From Flavobacterium sp. (GTDB taxonomy: Bacteria > Bacteroidota > Bacteroidia > Flavobacteriales > Flavobacteriaceae): DNA of 64,000 bases. The position numbers and the translations under genes were made by a program. The notes under the pieces were generated by a model. The model saw only the letters and a program-made list of their open reading frames with translations. It ran no database searches and was not told where the DNA came from. The DNA lies in NCBI GenBank assembly GCA_016718345.1, contig JADKDN010000003.1:197054-261053 (forward strand), read 5' to 3'. Below are positions 8,649 through 19,311 of the stretch, one piece after another (position 1 is the stretch's first letter; the number at the start of each line of letters is the position of its first letter).

Positions 8649-9173
8649 ATGAAAAACAAATTTCAAAATTTAGGTATCCAACTAAAGGAAATAGCGGATT
8701 TGTTATTTGTACCTGAAACAACTTTATATTCTTGGTTTGCTAGACAAAGTACTATCCCTCCAGAGTATTCCGGCTACATCTCGGGATTAGAAATCTACCA
8801 GCAGCAACAAAATTCAGAAGATTTAAATACTATATATTCAAAATGGGAAGCAAGCAATCGTGCGCTTTTAGAAACCCAAAAGACAAAAGCCTTGCAAGAG
8901 TTAAGGGTTTTGGAACAAAAAAACAATTTGGCACTAGACCAACTCAAACAAAAAGAAACTCGATTACTCCAACGGTTGCATCTCTCGGAACAGTATCCAA
9001 AACATCTTCCTGTTCCTTTGCAAAATACTGAAAACCTACTGTCCTGGTGCAGCTTACTGTCCCGCAGGAGCGCCTTTGATCTTGGCGATACGAGACTCAC
9101 TATTCAAAAATTGGAAGAAAAAAAAGCGGGATTGGCCGCCCAAATTCAATATTGGGAAGGGATTTTGAGCTAG
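8649..9173 (+). CDS. HTH-domain coiled-coil protein, probably the N-terminal part of a longer broken gene
   Basis: The 174-residue product opens with a helix-turn-helix resembling MerR/phage-repressor types (about 8-40: LKEIADLLFVPETTLYSWFA), then a long coiled coil (about 65-125) and a helical tail. Translation stops at TAG (9171-9173), but the same frame continues with coding character (QPQVVTLEDTISQDN, RNNLWRKGYRE) to a TGA at 9294-9296, and again (DYILGWYEVMGKSRETLESW) to TAG at 9426-9428. The intact gene would therefore encode about 260 residues with two stops removed, so it is probably decayed or contains base-call errors. A DNA-binding role is inferred from the HTH alone. Confidence 0.6.
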   Translation: MKNKFQNLGIQLKEIADLLFVPETTLYSWFARQSTIPPEYSGYISGLEIYQQQQNSEDLNTIYSKWEASNRALLETQKTKALQELRVLEQKNNLALDQLKQKETRLLQRLHLSEQYPKHLPVPLQNTENLLSWCSLLSRRSAFDLGDTRLTIQKLEEKKAGLAAQIQYWEGILS

Positions 9174-9433
9174 CAACCGCAAGTAGTCACCTTAGAAGAC
9201 ACTATCAGCCAAGACAATTCGTTTCTCCCAAAACCTCGGGATATCGATGCTTTTGTTCATAGGAATAATTTATGGCGAAAAGGATATAGGGAGTGAGCTT
9301 CTTTGCGCAGCTTCAATACTTTGCAACAAAAACAGTTCAGAAGTCAAATTGATTATATTTTGGGATGGTATGAGGTTATGGGAAAAAGTCGGGAGACTTT
9401 AGAGAGCTGGGGTAATACTAGTCCATAGAACTG

Positions 9434-10612
9434 CTAATCAAGAATAATCTGTCTAGTGATACTAACTCCTTCTGCTTCGATTAAAATATAATAGTTGCCT
9501 TTAGCTATACTATCAAGATTTAGTGTATTCATGTTGGAAGTATTATCAAAACAAGTCAATTTGACCAATTTGCCCGAAGCATCATAGATTGTAGCTTTTT
9601 GCAATGTCACGTTATCAATATGTAATTCCCCTTTTGAGGGAATGGGGTAAATTGACATTTTTTCAAAAACAATCTCATTGATGCCCAATGTAGAACAATC
9701 ATTCGAATAACTGGCAGTGGCATCTTTTTTAGATGACCAATGGGTATCCGAAAAATTTTTATTGTCTACTTGAATGCATGATAGAGATGGGTTATTTCGG
9801 AAATTCAAATAGTAAGTACCCATAATTGTATTTGTGCCGTTTTTTAAATTCAGATTTGTCAGATTATTAGAATCACATTTTAAGTCACCTAATTTTATGT
9901 TTTTAGAAACATCAAGGCTTATTAGATTGTTGTTGTTGCAAAATAGGGTGCCTAATAATGGCAAATCGCTGACATTTAAAATGGTAATCTGATTACTAGC
10001 ACAAGTCAACATTTTCAAACCAGTTACAACACTTACATCTAAACTTGTTAATTGGTTTTGGTCGCACTGAAAGTATTCTAAAGCGGTCAATCCACTTAAA
10101 TCGATACTTGATAGTTGATTATTTTGGCAACCAAAAGTTTGCAAAGCAGTCAAGCCATTAAGATTTATACCTTGAAGTTTATTATCCCCACAAGCAAACC
10201 AACTCAAATTAACCAAACCGTTGAGGTTTATATTTATAAGTTGGTTTGTCGAACAATTCAAACTTGCTAAAGCTGACATACCGCTTAGGTCCAAACTTGT
10301 GATTTCGTTTTGATAGCAAGACAAATTTGCCAAAGAAGTAAATGATTTTATTCCAGTCAAATCAGATATGTATTTTTTGCTTACATCTAAACTTGTTAAC
10401 CCTATAATAGCAGATGTTAGTACTTGGTGGTCGACTGAATTATCTATTCCTAGTTGTATTAGAGCAGCTTCAAAGGCAGGATCTGGAATTGCTGTGTATT
10501 GCCCATTAGCACTATGTACATCAATAAGACAAGTGATAAAAAAGAGACTTGCTGTTTTCCATCCGATACTTTTTGTAAGCTCAATTATCATTTTAGTAAA
10601 GTGAATTTTCAT
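9434..10612 (-). CDS. secreted leucine-rich-repeat protein with T9SS type A sorting domain
   Basis: The product is 392 residues. An N-terminal hydrophobic segment (about 18-36, ending SANGQ) is a signal peptide; the start may lie a few codons inside, for example at Met8. A short N-terminal module (PDPAFEAALIQLGIDNSVDH) of a kind common before flavobacterial LRRs is followed by about ten 21-residue repeats of the SLDLSGLTALxxLxCxxNQL type (about 75-270). The last 75 residues (IYPIPSKGELHIDN ... KGNYYILIEAEG ... RQIIL) form a Por-secretion type A C-terminal signal. It should be exported by type IX secretion and anchored at or released from the surface, where LRRs usually mediate binding. It stands alone. 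Confidence 0.88.
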   Translation of the reverse strand: MKIHFTKMIIELTKSIGWKTASLFFITCLIDVHSANGQYTAIPDPAFEAALIQLGIDNSVDHQVLTSAIIGLTSLDVSKKYISDLTGIKSFTSLANLSCYQNEITSLDLSGMSALASLNCSTNQLININLNGLVNLSWFACGDNKLQGINLNGLTALQTFGCQNNQLSSIDLSGLTALEYFQCDQNQLTSLDVSVVTGLKMLTCASNQITILNVSDLPLLGTLFCNNNNLISLDVSKNIKLGDLKCDSNNLTNLNLKNGTNTIMGTYYLNFRNNPSLSCIQVDNKNFSDTHWSSKKDATASYSNDCSTLGINEIVFEKMSIYPIPSKGELHIDNVTLQKATIYDASGKLVKLTCFDNTSNMNTLNLDSIAKGNYYILIEAEGVSITRQIILD

Positions 10613-10771
10613 ATTTTAGTTTTTGAGTTAACGTTTCCTTGCTAGAGTTCGTGGCGGCTCATGAAAATCTTTTTTTCAATAATCGACACCGACCATGCTA
10701 AGTTATGAAAAGTAAACGAACAATTTACCGAAAAACTAGCCATGAGATTTTGCATTTGTTAGCAAATGTTG

Positions 10772-11557
10772 CTAGTGCTTTGAAATACTTTGCGTTCCAT
10801 CAAAAGTATTAAATTCTCCCTTTGTAATTTTCTGAAATAAACTTTTGACATTTTCGGTACAATTTTTACCATACGCAGGATAAACAGTACCTTTAAAATG
10901 TATATTGTCTATATGTGGAACTGTATATTCAACGTAACACAAAACAATTCCAAACTTACTTTCGTCACCAATAACTTTTAAGATATCATTGAACTGAGCA
11001 TTAGGTTTATGATTGCCTTGATTGGCAAAATGAAGAGTCTGTGTAATTTCAATTAAAAGTAAAGAATTACTGTTTGCATAATCTTTTCCATTCTTTTCTC
11101 GAAATTTGTTGAGAAGCTTAGAATCTGCATTGTTTTTTTCAGAATCTACGGGAAACCTTATTGATGTTATCTCAATTCCACAGTCATCAATTATAAAATC
11201 TGGTTCTTTTTTGTTAGAATCTCCAAATATAAATTGCATTTTATTGTCTTGAGTAGTTTTAATTAAATTTGCGCATTGGATAATTTCAAAAATCCAGCCA
11301 TGAACCGAAAAATCAGCATTATTTACTGTTTTCTTAACATAAAAATTGTAAATATTTTGGTCATAATCTTTAATGTCCAGTAATGCCAAGCCAATAATTC
11401 TCAATTTATGCTTAATTTGTTTTTCCTCAATTCCAGTTACCTTTTTTGCTAAAGATATTAAATGAGAAATTGGATGATGTAAATTCTTTAAATCTATGCC
11501 AAGCATTGATTCATAAAATGCCATAATTTTTTCCATTGGTTGTCGGTTTTTTTGCAA
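10772..11557 (-). CDS. hypothetical protein with nuclease-like motif
   Basis: The frame is intact at 261 residues. I favour the second Met (MEKIMAFYESMLGIDLKNL, start 11536), because the first eight residues come from sequence next to the G tract. The core has a helix with Glu (GWIFEIIQCANLI), then PDFIIDDCGIEITSI followed by LLIEITQT. This order resembles restriction-endonuclease-like PD-(D/E)xK folds, although the last motif residue is Thr rather than Lys. It could be an orphan restriction enzyme or a defence-related nuclease; no methylase is nearby. A 28-base homopolymer lies just upstream, where the promoter spacer would be. Confidence 0.5.
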   Translation of the reverse strand: MQKNRQPMEKIMAFYESMLGIDLKNLHHPISHLISLAKKVTGIEEKQIKHKLRIIGLALLDIKDYDQNIYNFYVKKTVNNADFSVHGWIFEIIQCANLIKTTQDNKMQFIFGDSNKKEPDFIIDDCGIEITSIRFPVDSEKNNADSKLLNKFREKNGKDYANSNSLLLIEITQTLHFANQGNHKPNAQFNDILKVIGDESKFGIVLCYVEYTVPHIDNIHFKGTVYPAYGKNCTENVKSLFQKITKGEFNTFDGTQSISKH

Positions 11558-11568
11558 TGTTTGTTAAA

Positions 11569-11599
<31 letters not shown>

Positions 11600-11815
11600 T
11601 ACTTACTAACTTATTAAAAATAAATTACAAATCATTCAAAAAGACTTCTACTTTCTTTTACATAGGAACAATCGTAAGTTTTATACAAAAATTGTTAAAA
11701 ACTGTAATTCCTATTTTCAATTCACTAATTATTGTATTTTTGAGAACGTTGTAGTACGGCAGCTAGTAGTATGCTCCTGTATCGTTCCGTTCAATTCTTT
11801 ATAAAATCCAATACC

Positions 11816-13566
11816 ATGTCTCATTTAGCCTTTCGAAACCTAATGATTGTATGTTTTTTTCTTTTGACCCAATCTTTTTTTGCGCAGCAAACGAAAACCA
11901 ATTCCAAACGCTATGCCTCCTATGATGACTATCCTGTGTATCTGAAGGGTGATTTGGGATGTACCTACACCCCCAAGAAAACGACCATAAAGCTATGGAG
12001 CCCCAATGTGGAAGAAGTCAAAATACATCTCTATAAACAAGGCGATGGTGGTACTGCAATTGTCAGTGAGAACTTGCTTTATGATTCTACAACTGGAGTA
12101 TGGCAGGTAGTATTGAATGGGGAGTATCACAATACCTATTACACGCTACAAGCAAGAAATGCGGTTTGGCACATTTGAAAGAAATGGGCATTACGCATTT
12201 GCATTTGTTGCCGGTTTTTGACCATAAGTCGATAGATGAAACTAAATTAGAGCAGAACCAATACAACTGGGGGTATGACCCACAAAATTATAATGCACCT
12301 GAGGGTTCTTATTCCACTAATCCGTATGATGGTTTACTGCGCATTACCGAATACAAACAAATGATTCAGTCCTTGCATCAGGCGGGTATTCGAATGGTTA
12401 TGGATGTGGTGTACAATCATACCAGTTCTACCGCTGTTTTTGATGAATTGGTTCCGGGTTATTATTACCGAAGTTGGCCTAATGGAAAACGCTCTGATGC
12501 GACAGCCTGTGGCAATGAGTTTGCCTCCGATAGAATTATGGCACGTCATTTTATGCTTCAATCGGTAAAGTATTGGGTTAAGGAATACCATGTCGATGGC
12601 TTCCGTTTTGACTTAATGGCGGTGCATGACATTGAAACGATGAATCTAATTTCTGACGAGTTACACAAAATAGACCCTTCCATCTTTCTTTATGGTGAAG
12701 GATGGACCGCAGGGGATTCGCCTCTTCCTATAGAAAAAAGAGCACTGAAAAATAGTGCCAAGCAATTGAATGCTATCGCCGTTTTTTCGGATGATATTCG
12801 CGATGGAGTGAAAGGGCATTGGGCCAATGTCAAAGAGAAAGGTTTTGTAAGCGGCAATCCCGATTTGAAAGAGGTGATTCATTTTGGAATAGTAGCTTCG
12901 ACCAATCATCCGCAATTGCACTTAGATACCAAACGAAGTTATGCCCAGTTTCCGTATGCAGATGCGCCAACCAAAGTGATTGGCTACGTTTCCTGTCATG
13001 ACAACAATACCTTGTACGACAAGTTGGTCATTGCCAATCCAAAAGCCACTGAGGAAGAGTTAGTACAAATGGATCGTTTGGCCAACACCATTGTTTTTAC
13101 CTCACAAAGTATTCCTTTTCTGCATATGGGAGAAGAAATGAAGCGTACTAAAAAAGGAGTGGAGAACTCGTATAACGCACCTGACAGCATCAACAAAATC
13201 AATTGGAACTGGAAACATGAAAATGGAGCCTTGGTGGAGTATTATAAAAAGTTAATCCAACTCAGAAAAAATCATCCTGCGTTTAAAATGCCAACAGAGC
13301 AAATGATACAAGAGCATCTGGAATTTCTAACGCTTGAGTCTCCATTATTAGTAGGCTATACACTCAAAAATAACGCTAATGGCGACTCATGGAAAACGAT
13401 TAGAGTGTTTTTTAACGGTGATGAAAAAGCTGTAAATCAGCCATTAGAAGGGAGTTGGGTGATGGTATGCAACGGCGAATTGATAGACGAAAAAGGTCTG
13501 CAAACCCTATCTTCTGGAACAGTAACAATACCTGCAAGAAGTGCAGTCATTTTATACCAAAAGTAG
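11816..13566 (+). CDS. pulA: type I pullulanase, with internal deletion and frame break
   Basis: Secreted or periplasmic GH13 enzyme debranching alpha-1,6 links in pullulan and branched glucans. The start is placed at MSHLAFRNLMIVCFFLLTQS, which begins a signal peptide, rather than at an ATG 45 bases earlier. Next comes a CBM48/E-set region (TIKLWSPNVEEVKIHLYKQG) up to YTLQAR. The frame then breaks and the sequence resumes at GLAHLKEMGITHLHLLPVFD, in the TIM barrel. Catalytic landmarks follow: MVMDVVYNHTS (region I), DGFRFDLMA with the nucleophile Asp, YGEGW with the acid Glu, and YVSCHDNNTL. Compared with the family, roughly 90-110 residues are missing between the two parts, including the first barrel strand (usual IYExHIRD motif). 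A real product would be inactive, so this may be an assembly deletion. Confidence 0.85.
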
Positions 13567-13648
13567 GCACTAAGAAAAAAGAGAAATTTTGATTTACGAA
13601 TAAAAATGTGCGATATTCGCACCTCTAAAATAATATAATACCACAATT

Positions 13649-13831
13649 ATGGGAATGAATAAAAACACCATCTTAGGATGGGCTACTTTGTTAATGGTCG
13701 TTATGGGATTTCTTTTAATAGGTTTAGGCGCTTTTCGTTATAGAGATATTTCGGGTTGGGGTTTTGCTGCAGTGGGAATAGGATTTTTAGCCAATGCCTG
13801 GGTTTTTAGTTCGCTGAAAGGTCGATTGTAA
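13649..13831 (+). CDS. small two-helix membrane protein
   Basis: The 60-residue protein has two transmembrane helices (about 7-28 and 37-54) joined by a short basic loop (FRYRDISGW), and ends SSLKGRL. It resembles the short flavobacterial family annotated as CAL67264 family membrane protein, from memory and not by search. No function is known. A weak promoter-like element (TTTG, 20 bases, GATATTCG) lies about 30-60 bases upstream, so it probably has its own transcript after pulA. Confidence 0.75.
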   Translation: MGMNKNTILGWATLLMVVMGFLLIGLGAFRYRDISGWGFAAVGIGFLANAWVFSSLKGRL

Positions 13832-13966
13832 GTCTTCGTTTTATCTCATTATATTTCACTTTTCTACCTTAATTAACAATGCTATTTCGCTTGCTTGTTA
13901 TTCTGAATAGCGTATGCATTATTGATAGAAAGTAGTTCAAAATCGCAATAATTACATTTAAAAATG

Positions 13967-13988
13967 CAATAAATAATTCGATTTATTG
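13967..13988. promoter_or_regulatory. perfect 8-bp inverted repeat upstream of guaD
   Basis: CAATAAAT, six bases, ATTTATTG, about 90 bases before the guaD start in a 246-base intergenic region. Its symmetry suggests a dimeric regulator site for the purine-catabolism genes. It lacks a T run and so is not a terminator. Confidence 0.35.
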
Positions 13989-14012
13989 TAAAATACTTCC
14001 TAAAAACTTAAA

Positions 14013-14037
14013 TTTGTTACGAATTTATTCGTGCAAA
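14013..14037. promoter_or_regulatory. second inverted repeat near the guaD promoter
   Basis: TTTGTTACGAA and TTCGTGCAAA form near-perfect arms around TTTA, with one unpaired base. They sit about 40 bases before the guaD ATG, followed by TATATTTA, a near match to the Bacteroidota -7 element (TAnnTTTG), at about 14050. An operator overlapping the promoter would fit. Confidence 0.35.
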
Positions 14038-14077
14038 TTTTCGAAGTTTTTCTATATTTACCAAAAAAATAATTTAC

Positions 14078-14556
14078 ATGTGTGCTACAAAACAAAATGA
14101 ATTTATGCAAGAGGCTATCAACCTGTCTATCGAGAATGTAAAATCGGGAAAAGGCGGGCCTTTTGGTGCAGTAATCGTTAAAGATGGAAAGATTATTGCC
14201 CGCGGAGCCAATGGAGTAACTTCTACTAATGACCCCACAGCACATGCTGAGGTTGTAGCCATTAGAAATGCCTGCGCAACATTAGGAACCTTTCAATTGG
14301 ATGGTTGCGAGATTTACACCAGTTGTGAACCTTGCCCAATGTGCTTGGGTGCTATTTATTGGGCTAGACCTGATAAAATGTACTTTGCCAATACTAAAAA
14401 GACGCCGCTGATATTCAATTTGATGATCAATTTATTTATGAAGAATTGGAAGTTCCTTATCAGCAGCGAAAATTAAATACCGAGCAAATGATGCGAGAAG
14501 AAGCGCTAGAAGCATTCCGTATCTGGTCAGAAAGTATCAACAAAATAGAATATTGA
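14078..14556 (+). CDS. guaD: guanine deaminase, frameshifted
   Basis: Cytidine-deaminase-fold enzyme converting guanine to xanthine and ammonia in the cytoplasm, feeding xanthine dehydrogenase. Zinc-ligand motifs are present: HAEVVAI (His and catalytic Glu) and PCPMC (two Cys). GGPFGAVIVKDGKII near residue 27 is typical of GuaD. The open frame ends early at 14476. Restoring one A in the run at 14396-14400 (A5 for A6) gives KKDAADIQFDDQFIYEELEV and continues to TGA at 14554-14556, for the family's usual length of about 158 residues. It is the first gene of the purine cluster; xdhA starts 13 bases later. Confidence 0.9.
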
Positions 14557-14569
14557 TTCTACTACACTT

Positions 14570-15972
14570 ATGATTCAATTTTTTTTAAACAACCGGCTTA
14601 TCACAACAGATAAGCCAGCGAGTACTACGTTATTGGATTTTATTCGTTATGATGAAAATCTTCGTGGTACCAAGATAGGATGTCGCGAGGGCGATTGTGG
14701 TGCCTGTACTGTGCTTATTGGTTCCTTGAAAGAGGGCAAAATGGAGTACATGAGTGTTACTTCCTGTTTGACTCCCCTGCCCAATGCCCATAGGAAAACA
14801 TGTTGTAACCGTTGAGGGTCTGAATTTACCAGACAAACTCAATCAGGCGCAACAAGCTATGGTAGATTGTTCTGGAACCCAATGTGGTTTTTGTACTCCA
14901 GGATTTATTAATTCGATGAGTGGTTATGCCTTGAGCACTACTTCGGCGACTGTCGAAGAGGCTATAAGTGCTATCGATGGCAATATTTGTAGATGTACAG
15001 GTTACAAATCTATAGAAAGAGCCGCTGCAAAATTGACTGAAAAACTAGCCTCCAAAGATCAAGACCATCCTTTAGAGTGGTTGGTTGCTAATGGTTTTGT
15101 TCCAGAGTATTTTAAGCATGTTGCGGAAAGATTAAGCGAAATAAAATTAGAATACCATACCAATGGTCAAATTCCAATAGGTGGAGGTACCGATTTGTAT
15201 GTGCAAAAACATGACGAATTACACGACATGGATTTGCATTACCTGTTTGATAAAAGTCATCTTAATGGTATTTCTTTTAGCGAAGGACAATGCACTATCA
15301 AGTCGGCAGTTACTGTTTCGGATTTGATTACCAATGAAGTACTGTTGGATGCTATTCCTAATTGGTACAACTATTTGAAATTGGTTTCTTCGACCCCTAT
15401 ACGAAATATTGGAACCATTGCTGGAAATATTGCTAATGGGTCGCCTATTGGCGATTTTACCATTATCCTATTAGCGATGAATGCTCGAGTAACACTTACC
15501 AACAAGGAAGATGTCTCTCGCAGTTTGCCTTTGAAGGATTTTTATTTAGGCTATAAAGTGTTGAATAAAACCGCTGATGAAATTATAACCGCCATTACTT
15601 TTGATGTTCCTAATGCTCAAACGCAATTCAATTTTGAGAAGGTTTGCAAGAGACAATATTTGGACATTGCTAGTGTTAATGCAGCGATTACTGTTAGCAC
15701 TGACGGCAATACTATTAAAGAAGTTCATGCTTCAATGGGAGGAGTAGGTCCAACACCAAAATATTTAGAAAAGACTAGTACTTTCTTAGTGAACAAAACG
15801 ATAGAAGCCCAAACTATTTTAAGGGCAGAAGCGCTATTGCAAACGGAATTATCGCCTATTAGTGATGCAAGAGGAACAGAGGCGTACAAAAGACTTTTGG
15901 CCACGTCAATTGTTTTTTGCTCATTTTATTGCACTTTTTCCTAACCACATTAAAATGGAAGATTTGATATGA
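14570..15972 (+). CDS. xdhA: xanthine dehydrogenase small subunit (2Fe-2S and FAD), two frameshifts
   Basis: Takes electrons from the molybdenum subunit when hypoxanthine or xanthine is oxidised to urate. The N-terminal ferredoxin domain has CREGDCGACTVL; the second 2Fe-2S domain has CGFCTPGF and CRCTGYKSIE; the FAD domain has IGGGTDLYVQ and TPIRNIGTIAGNIANGSPIG; the CO-dehydrogenase-flavoprotein C-terminal domain ends the chain. The frame breaks at about 14791 (an extra C; restored NAIGKHVVTVEG) and at about 15905 (an extra A; restored LARQLFFAHFIALFPNH). The restored product is about 467 residues and ends at TGA 15970-15972, overlapping the xdhB start. Both breaks look like base-call errors, since the pieces keep all cofactor ligands. 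Confidence 0.92.
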
Positions 15973-18216
15973 TAAATATAGACGCACACAATCACGTAAG
16001 AGGAAAATCCATTTATTTGGACGACATTCAAGAATTACAAGGCACCTTGTATGCACTTCCTTTCGATGCTACGGTGGCACATGCCAAAATAAAGAGTCTA
16101 AACTTAGAAGCGGCTTTACATCGAAAAGGGATTGTTACTATTTTGACGGCTAAGGATATTCCTGGAGAAAATCAAATAGGAGGTATTCTGCCCGACGAAC
16201 CTTTGTTTGCCGATGGGGAAGTCCATTTTAGAGGGCAAGTCATAGCACTTATCATAGGAACTTCGGAGCATCATTGTCGTCAAGCAGCGAAACTAATTGA
16301 GGTAGTTTACGAAGAATTACCCGTAATCACTGATGCTAGAGAGGCTCAAAAGCAAGATAAGTTAATCATACCTCCAGAAGTTTCAAGTTGGGGAATACCT
16401 CAGAAGCATGGTCGCAATGTGACCATATTTTTGAAGGAAGAACCGATGTGAACGGTCAGGAGCATTTATACATAGAAACTCAAGGAGCTTATGCTCGACC
16501 TAAAGAAGATGGAAGTATTATTATTTCGTCTTCTACCCAAGGACCAACAGCCGTTCAAAGAATGGTAGCCAGGGTTTTAGGAATTCCAATGCATAAAGTT
16601 GAAATCGACACTGTGCGTTTGGGAGGCGGATTTGGAGGAAAAGAGGATCAAGCCACTCCATGGGCGGTTATGGTAGCTTTAGCTTCACAACTATTGCACA
16701 AGCCTGTAAAAATGGCTATGCACCGCATGGATGATATGCGCATGACGGGAAAAAGACATCCGTATTCTGCCGATTTTAAGATAGGATTGACCAAAGATTT
16801 TAAAATAGTAGCCTACGAAGTTACGCATTACCAAAATGCAGGTGCTGCTGCTGATTTATCACCAGCCGTTATGGAGCGTACTTTGTTCCATTCTACGAAT
16901 GCTTATTTTATTCCGAATGTAATTGCGAAAGCCTACAGTTGTAAAACGAATTTACCTCCCAATACTGCTTTTAGAGGATTTGGAGGCCCACAAGGAAAAT
17001 TTGTTATTGAAGCGGCTATAGTCAAAGCAGCAGAAAGTTTAGGCGTTTCTCCAGCGGTAATTCAAAAAGTGAATTTGGTTGTAGATGGTGATGAATTATC
17101 TTACGGACAGATTTTGCAGCAAGTAGAAGCCAGAAATGCATGGGAATCTTGCATGGAAAAATACGATTATGAGTCTCAAAAGAAGAGGGTTGCAGCCTTT
17201 AATGCTAGCAATTCTCGTTATAAAAAAGGCTTGGCCATTCAGCCCATCTGTTTTGGTATTTCATTTACCAATACGATGATGAACCACGCACGTGCTTTGG
17301 TACATATTTATCATGACGGAAGTGTTGTAGTTAGTACAGGAGCCGTCGAAATGGGACAAGGAGTAAATACAAAAATGCTCCAAATTGTCACAGAAACTTT
17401 TGGAATACCTAACAATCGCGTTCGAATTGAATCCACTAACACCTTGAGAGTAGCGAATACCTCTCCGACAGCAGCAAGTGCTGGTGCAGACCTAAATGGG
17501 AAAGCACTTCAAATGGCTTGCGTTGCTTTGTCAGATAGGTTGAAAGCTGTAGCTCAAAAGGAGTACAGCGATGCGACTATAGATTTGAAAGAAGGAATGG
17601 TATTTGCCAATGGCGTTCCAACGGACATCAGTTGGAACGATTTGGTGATGAAGGCTTTTACCCAAAGAGTAGCATTAAGTGAAAACTCACATTATTCGAC
17701 GCCTACGATTCACTACGACAAAACCAAAGAAAAGGGACATCCTTTTGCCTACCATGTTTACGGAACAGCCATTCACGAAGTTACCGTGGATTGCTTGAGA
17801 GGGACTTATGATTTTGATAGTGTGAACATCGTGCATGATTTTGGAAAAAGTATGAATATTGACATTGACAATGGTCAAATTGAAGGCGGATTGGTGCAAG
17901 GAATTGGTTGGATGACTTTGGAAGAAATCATATATAACAATCAAGGACGATTGGTTTCAATGCGCTTTCGACCTATAAAGTTCCCGATATTTATTCAGTT
18001 CCAAAAGAAATCAATATTATCCATTTGGATACTGAAGGACATGAATTGGCTATAAAAAAATCGAAGGCTGTTGGAGAACCCCCTTTGATGTATGGTATTG
18101 GTGCTTATTTTGCTATCCGAGATGCTGTCAAAGCATTCAATCCTAATGTAGAATTTGCTGTAAATGCCCCTTATACTCCTGAAAAAGTATTGATGGATTT
18201 ATATAAAAAATCGTAA
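15969..18216 (+). CDS. xdhB: xanthine dehydrogenase molybdenum-binding subunit, two frameshifts
   Basis: Catalytic subunit carrying the molybdopterin cofactor. Its start overlaps the end of xdhA by four bases (ATGA). Motifs in order: a small N-terminal a/b hammerhead domain (GKSIYLDDI ... DIPGENQIGG), GGGFGGKEDQATPWA, TAFRGFGGPQGKF, GAVEMGQGVNTKMLQI, a Thr-Ala-Ser-rich pterin-binding stretch and, near the end, GEPPLMYGIG with the catalytic Glu. Breaks occur at about 16398 (one G missing from a G run) and at about 17957 (one base missing; restored SNALSTYKVPDIYSVPKEIN). The joined product is about 750 residues, normal for XdhB. Confidence 0.92.
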
Positions 18217-18237
18217 ATCACTTCTATTTCGTGGCTT

Positions 18238-19146
18238 ATGGTTTTAGATTTTTTTAAAAAGGTTCAGCAGATTCTCCAAGAAGAAAAGCGATTGATTCTA
18301 TTGGTAGTGATTGCGAATGAAGGCAGCAGCCCAGGAAGAAAAGGCTTTAAAATGATAGTTTCGAGACAACAAATGTATGGTACTATCGGAGGTGGAATTA
18401 TGGAACACAAGTTGGTGGAATATGCCGAAAAACTTTTGCAAAAACCCCGTTTTGAACCTTTTATAAAACATCAGATTCACGATAAGTCTGCGCCCAAAGA
18501 TCAATCGGGAATGATTTGTTCTGGTCAACAAACCATTGCGTTTTATGATATTGATTCGAGTTATTTTTCTTTGACAGAAGAAATTCTATCGGATGAGGTT
18601 ATTGCACTATATTATTCCAATCATGGTATCGAAATAGATGCACCTAAAAATTACAAATGGCTCTATTCAGAATCAAATTCTTTTGCTCAAAAAGCATACA
18701 TAATAGGAGGAGGTCATGTAGGTTTAGCCTTGAGTGAAGTATTGTCAAAGTTAAATTTTGAGATACATCTGCTCGATCATCGAGAGAATCTAAATACAAT
18801 GACGGCGAATCATTTTGTCCAATCTAAAGAAGTAGTTGAATTTGAGTCTATTGAAAATCATATTCCAGAAGGGGACAACATTTATGTAATTATCATGTCA
18901 TTCGGATATAGAACCGATGACATTATTATCCGTCGTTTATTAGACAAAAAATTTAAGTATATTGGAATGTTGGGCAGTGCCACGAAAATCAATACGTTAT
19001 TCAAAAACCTCATTTCAGATGGATTTGATGAATCTCAAATTAAAAAAGTTCAAGCACCTGTAGGTATCAATATCAAAAGTGAAACCACTTATGAAATTGC
19101 AATTAGTATTGCAGCCCAACTTATAAATGTTAAAAATCGCAATTAA
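18238..19146 (+). CDS. xdhC: XdhC-family molybdenum cofactor insertion/sulfuration protein
   Basis: The 302-residue intact protein is required in related systems for sulfurating and inserting the cofactor into XdhB. It has the XdhC/CoxI N-terminal part (SSPGRKGFKMIV, IGGGIMEHKLVE, GMICSGQQTIAFY) and a Rossmann-like C-terminal domain (AYIIGGGHVGLALSEVL, SFGYRTDD, KYIGMLGSATKI, VGINIKSETTYEIAISIAAQ). It lies 22 bases after xdhB on the same strand, as usual. Confidence 0.92.
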   Translation: MVLDFFKKVQQILQEEKRLILLVVIANEGSSPGRKGFKMIVSRQQMYGTIGGGIMEHKLVEYAEKLLQKPRFEPFIKHQIHDKSAPKDQSGMICSGQQTIAFYDIDSSYFSLTEEILSDEVIALYYSNHGIEIDAPKNYKWLYSESNSFAQKAYIIGGGHVGLALSEVLSKLNFEIHLLDHRENLNTMTANHFVQSKEVVEFESIENHIPEGDNIYVIIMSFGYRTDDIIIRRLLDKKFKYIGMLGSATKINTLFKNLISDGFDESQIKKVQAPVGINIKSETTYEIAISIAAQLINVKNRN

Positions 19147-19311
19147 TTAACCTTTTAAGTATGGAATTCTAACAATTCTGCAAGGATTTGTTGTCTTTTT
19201 TTTATTTTAAAAGTATATTTGTTGCCCGCAAAAAAATAATTCGATTCTAAAAATAGAACACATTGCAAGAAAGAAAGATATTTAGTAAAACAGTATGGAT
19301 TAAGCAATAGA

